From positions 1 through 52,277 of the forward strand of contig JAIXOR010000075.1 in assembly GCA_027486655.1 (NCBI GenBank): 52,277 bases of DNA. The letters run 5' to 3'. Numbering within the stretch: the first letter of the stretch is position 1; each line of letters opens with the position of its first letter. The notes under the pieces were generated by a model. That model saw only the letters and a program-made list of their open reading frames with translations, made no database searches and was not told the DNA's origin. The translations under genes and the position numbers were made by a program. Origin of the DNA: Verrucomicrobiaceae bacterium (GTDB taxonomy: Bacteria > Verrucomicrobiota > Verrucomicrobiia > Verrucomicrobiales > Akkermansiaceae). Positions 50,762 to 52,277 of the stretch are shown here, piece after piece.

Positions 50762-51766
50762 ATGAAAAACCCGCTTATCGCCATTGGACTGGCAGCCCTC
50801 GCACCGCTCTGTGGACTCAAGGCCCAGGAGGCCAAGGCGCAGGAGACCAAGGCGCAGGAAACCCCAATTGACCTTGAAGCCCGCAAGCTCTCCGTCGCCA
50901 ACCTGGAATCCCATATCGCCCAGCGCGAACAGCGGCTTGCCGAATGGGGCAACGATATCGTCGAACTCGACGCCCGTATCGAGAAGCGCATCGATTCGCT
51001 GGTCACCATGCTTGCCGGGCTCCGCGACTCCCAACAGTCCCGCACCGCCGTCACCAAGATGAAGAAGGAAGCCATCGAGGGCCTCCGCCGCGGCATCGAT
51101 CTCTACGTGGCCAAACGCAAGGAAGTCCGCGAACACGTCCGCACGGGCGACGACGCCGCGCTCGGAGACTTGGGCAAGTTCGACCAACGCATCATCAAAC
51201 GCGTCGATCAGATTGCCGAACTCGCCAAGTCCGTGCCCGCTCACAAGGACCTCGACAAATACGTCTCGGATGGCGGTGGCTCATACTGGAATGGCTACTA
51301 CGAGGAAAACACAAGGATCAGCGAGGAATGGAAACAGAACCGCAGGGACGGCACCCAGGCCGACAAAATGCGGGAGGACACCACCAAGGCGCTCCGCGAA
51401 TCCCTTGACCGACTCGACCAGCGCCGCCGCTCCCTCAAGGACCTGCTTGCCAACCGCACCCTCACCGAGTCCGCGCGCAACCTCTACCAAAGCGAATTGG
51501 GCCAAATCGATGCTTACGAAGACCATCTCAACGCCCGGCTTCGCGACGTCACCACCCATACCGCAGCAGGCCCCACTCAGGCCGTCGGACTTGAACAGGC
51601 CCACGACATCGAGGCTCTGCTCGATGATGCCCGCCGTGATCTCCGCGAAGACGTGGCGCGCTTGTTTCGTTCCTACGACCAGTTTTCCGAAGGTCGGGCC
51701 TATCTGGAATCCCTGAAGGCCAACTTGGCTGCCCGAAAGGAGTGGCTGGAAAAAAACGACAAATGA
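50762..51766 (+). CDS. Exported coiled-coil protein of unknown function (paralogue B)
   Basis: 334 aa. Signal peptide (MKNPLIAIGLAALAPLCGLKA), then a short repeat of EAKAQETKAQETP-like units and a long helical region in the same block order as 36441-37421: LESHIAQREQRLAEWGNDIV, ELDARIEKRIDSLVTMLAG, IDLYVAKRKEV, KRVDQIAELAKSVPA, SYWNGYYEE, LDDARRDLREDVARLFRSYD. The conserved SYWNGY and DLREDV(S/A)RLFR segments suggest a real family rather than generic coiled coil. Unknown function, periplasmic by inference. Follows a two-component system, whereas paralogue A follows an RND pump. Confidence 0.85.
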   Translation: MKNPLIAIGLAALAPLCGLKAQEAKAQETKAQETPIDLEARKLSVANLESHIAQREQRLAEWGNDIVELDARIEKRIDSLVTMLAGLRDSQQSRTAVTKMKKEAIEGLRRGIDLYVAKRKEVREHVRTGDDAALGDLGKFDQRIIKRVDQIAELAKSVPAHKDLDKYVSDGGGSYWNGYYEENTRISEEWKQNRRDGTQADKMREDTTKALRESLDRLDQRRRSLKDLLANRTLTESARNLYQSELGQIDAYEDHLNARLRDVTTHTAAGPTQAVGLEQAHDIEALLDDARRDLREDVARLFRSYDQFSEGRAYLESLKANLAARKEWLEKNDK

Positions 51767-51826
51767 TCCACCCAGCGCCCATCGGTGGGTTGCGCAGGAC
51801 CTCGGACAACTCCATTGTAACCGCAA

Positions 51827-52072
51827 ATGAGCCTTCCCATTCTCTACATCAAACCCGGCTGCCCCTGGTGTGACGAGGTTGTCGACTTCCTGAAACATCG
51901 CAAAATCGCCGTCCGCACAGTCGTCGTTTCCGGAAACCCCTCCGCCATGAGGGAAATGGTCGACCTTTCCGGCCAGTCAAAAGCCCCCACCATGGACTGG
52001 CATGGCGAAGTGCTCGCAGACTTCGGCGTCGACGAACTCGTACCATTTCTCAAGAAGCGCGGCATTGCTTGA
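51827..52072 (+). CDS. Glutaredoxin-family protein
   Basis: 81 aa. The active site CPWC (Cys12, Cys15) sits in ILYIKPGCPWCDEVVDFL; the cis-Pro region SKAPTMDW and the C-terminal ADFGVDELVPFLKKRG fit a glutaredoxin fold. Compact, with no extra domain. Probably a thiol-disulfide oxidoreductase using glutathione or thioredoxin. A stand-alone gene 60 bp after the coiled-coil gene; the right terminal repeat begins 34 bp after its stop. Confidence 0.92.
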   Translation: MSLPILYIKPGCPWCDEVVDFLKHRKIAVRTVVVSGNPSAMREMVDLSGQSKAPTMDWHGEVLADFGVDELVPFLKKRGIA

Positions 52073-52106
52073 CACTGGCAACCGCCACACTTGCCGCGGC
52101 TCTCGC

Positions 52107-52277
52107 TCAAACCCGCACCCGCAAGTCCCTCGCGCTCCACAAAACCCCCGCCGCTTCGCGGCCGGCTCCCTTCATCCGTCTTGCGCCGTCTTTGCGCTTT
52201 GCGGAGAAGCGGTGGCGTGAGGCGACGAATACTTCGTTCACAAACCCGCGGCTGCCGATCACCGCGCCGTCGGTGAA
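52107..52277. repeat. Terminal inverted repeat, right copy (~171 bp, runs to window end)
   Basis: Inverted near-copy of 45-215 with about three substitutions. Identity continues to the last base of the window, so its true right limit is not visible. Contains GCGCCGTCTTTGCGCTTTGC, resembling the CTTTGCG-type words that accompany GxxExxY genes elsewhere. A frame of ~61 codons is open through it in both copies, but it looks like repeat DNA, not a protein. Confidence 0.85.

Overview
The window is GC-rich, densely coding DNA that most resembles a Verrucomicrobiota (Verrucomicrobiaceae/Luteolibacter-like) chromosome. The evidence is the mix of gene families: a secreted FAD oxidoreductase with a carbohydrate-binding-like N-terminus, an IPT-repeat exoprotein with a YALGVNP-type C-terminal region, entericidin and lmo0937-type small proteins, and a DsbD of the verrucomicrobial type. 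No rRNA, tRNA or CRISPR array was seen. The two window ends carry the same ~171 bp sequence in inverted orientation. This is what is expected if the window is an assembled contig that stops at a dispersed repeat.

Layout. 1-311: terminal repeat and spacer. 312-6749 (minus): FAD oxidoreductase, then a tightly coupled operon FAH hydrolase - pqiA-like - pqiA-like - pqiB (MCE) - pqiC. 6808-6895: first copy of a structured intergenic repeat. 7058-20113 (plus): a complete urea-use locus, urtB-urtC-urtD-urtE, outer-membrane porin, urtA, a His-rich two-TM mini-protein, ureA-ureB-ureC, ureE-ureF-ureG-ureD, with a pyroglutamyl-peptidase gene on the opposite strand between ureC and ureE. 20118-20200: second copy of the structured repeat. 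20401-25117: glycine-zipper lipoprotein and dsbD (plus), cinA and a thioredoxin-fold protein (minus). 25176-29536 (minus): methionine synthase split into two genes by a GxxExxY/PD-(D/E)XK-type gene that is bounded by perfect 18 bp inverted repeats. 29709-36419 (plus): three-gene cassette of a DUF2723/TMEM260-like glycosyltransferase, a secreted protein of 14 IPT/TIG domains, and a polyprenyl-phosphate mannose synthase-like enzyme. 36441-41788 (minus): RND efflux membrane-fusion protein, RND pump and a secreted coiled-coil protein. 42091-44510 (plus): PPK2 polyphosphate kinase and the RND outer-membrane factor. 44572-48049 (minus): a SpoIIAA-like protein and a large F5/8-type/glucoamylase-like protein. 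48200-52072 (plus): two stress-type mini-proteins, a soluble histidine kinase with its NarL-type regulator, a paralogue of the coiled-coil protein, and a glutaredoxin. 52107-52277: terminal repeat.

How the genes work together. The urt/ure block is a self-contained route for urea across the outer membrane (porin), periplasm (UrtA) and inner membrane (UrtBCDE) to a nickel urease with all accessory proteins. The most striking novelty is the 29.7-36.4 kb cassette. Human TMEM260 is an O-mannosyltransferase that acts on IPT domains. Here a bacterial relative sits directly before a 14-IPT-domain secreted protein and a Dol-P-Man synthase-like gene, so donor synthase, transferase and presumed acceptor appear in one operon. 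The second highlight is the split metH, in which a small nuclease-like GxxExxY element lies exactly at the linker between the homocysteine and folate domains.
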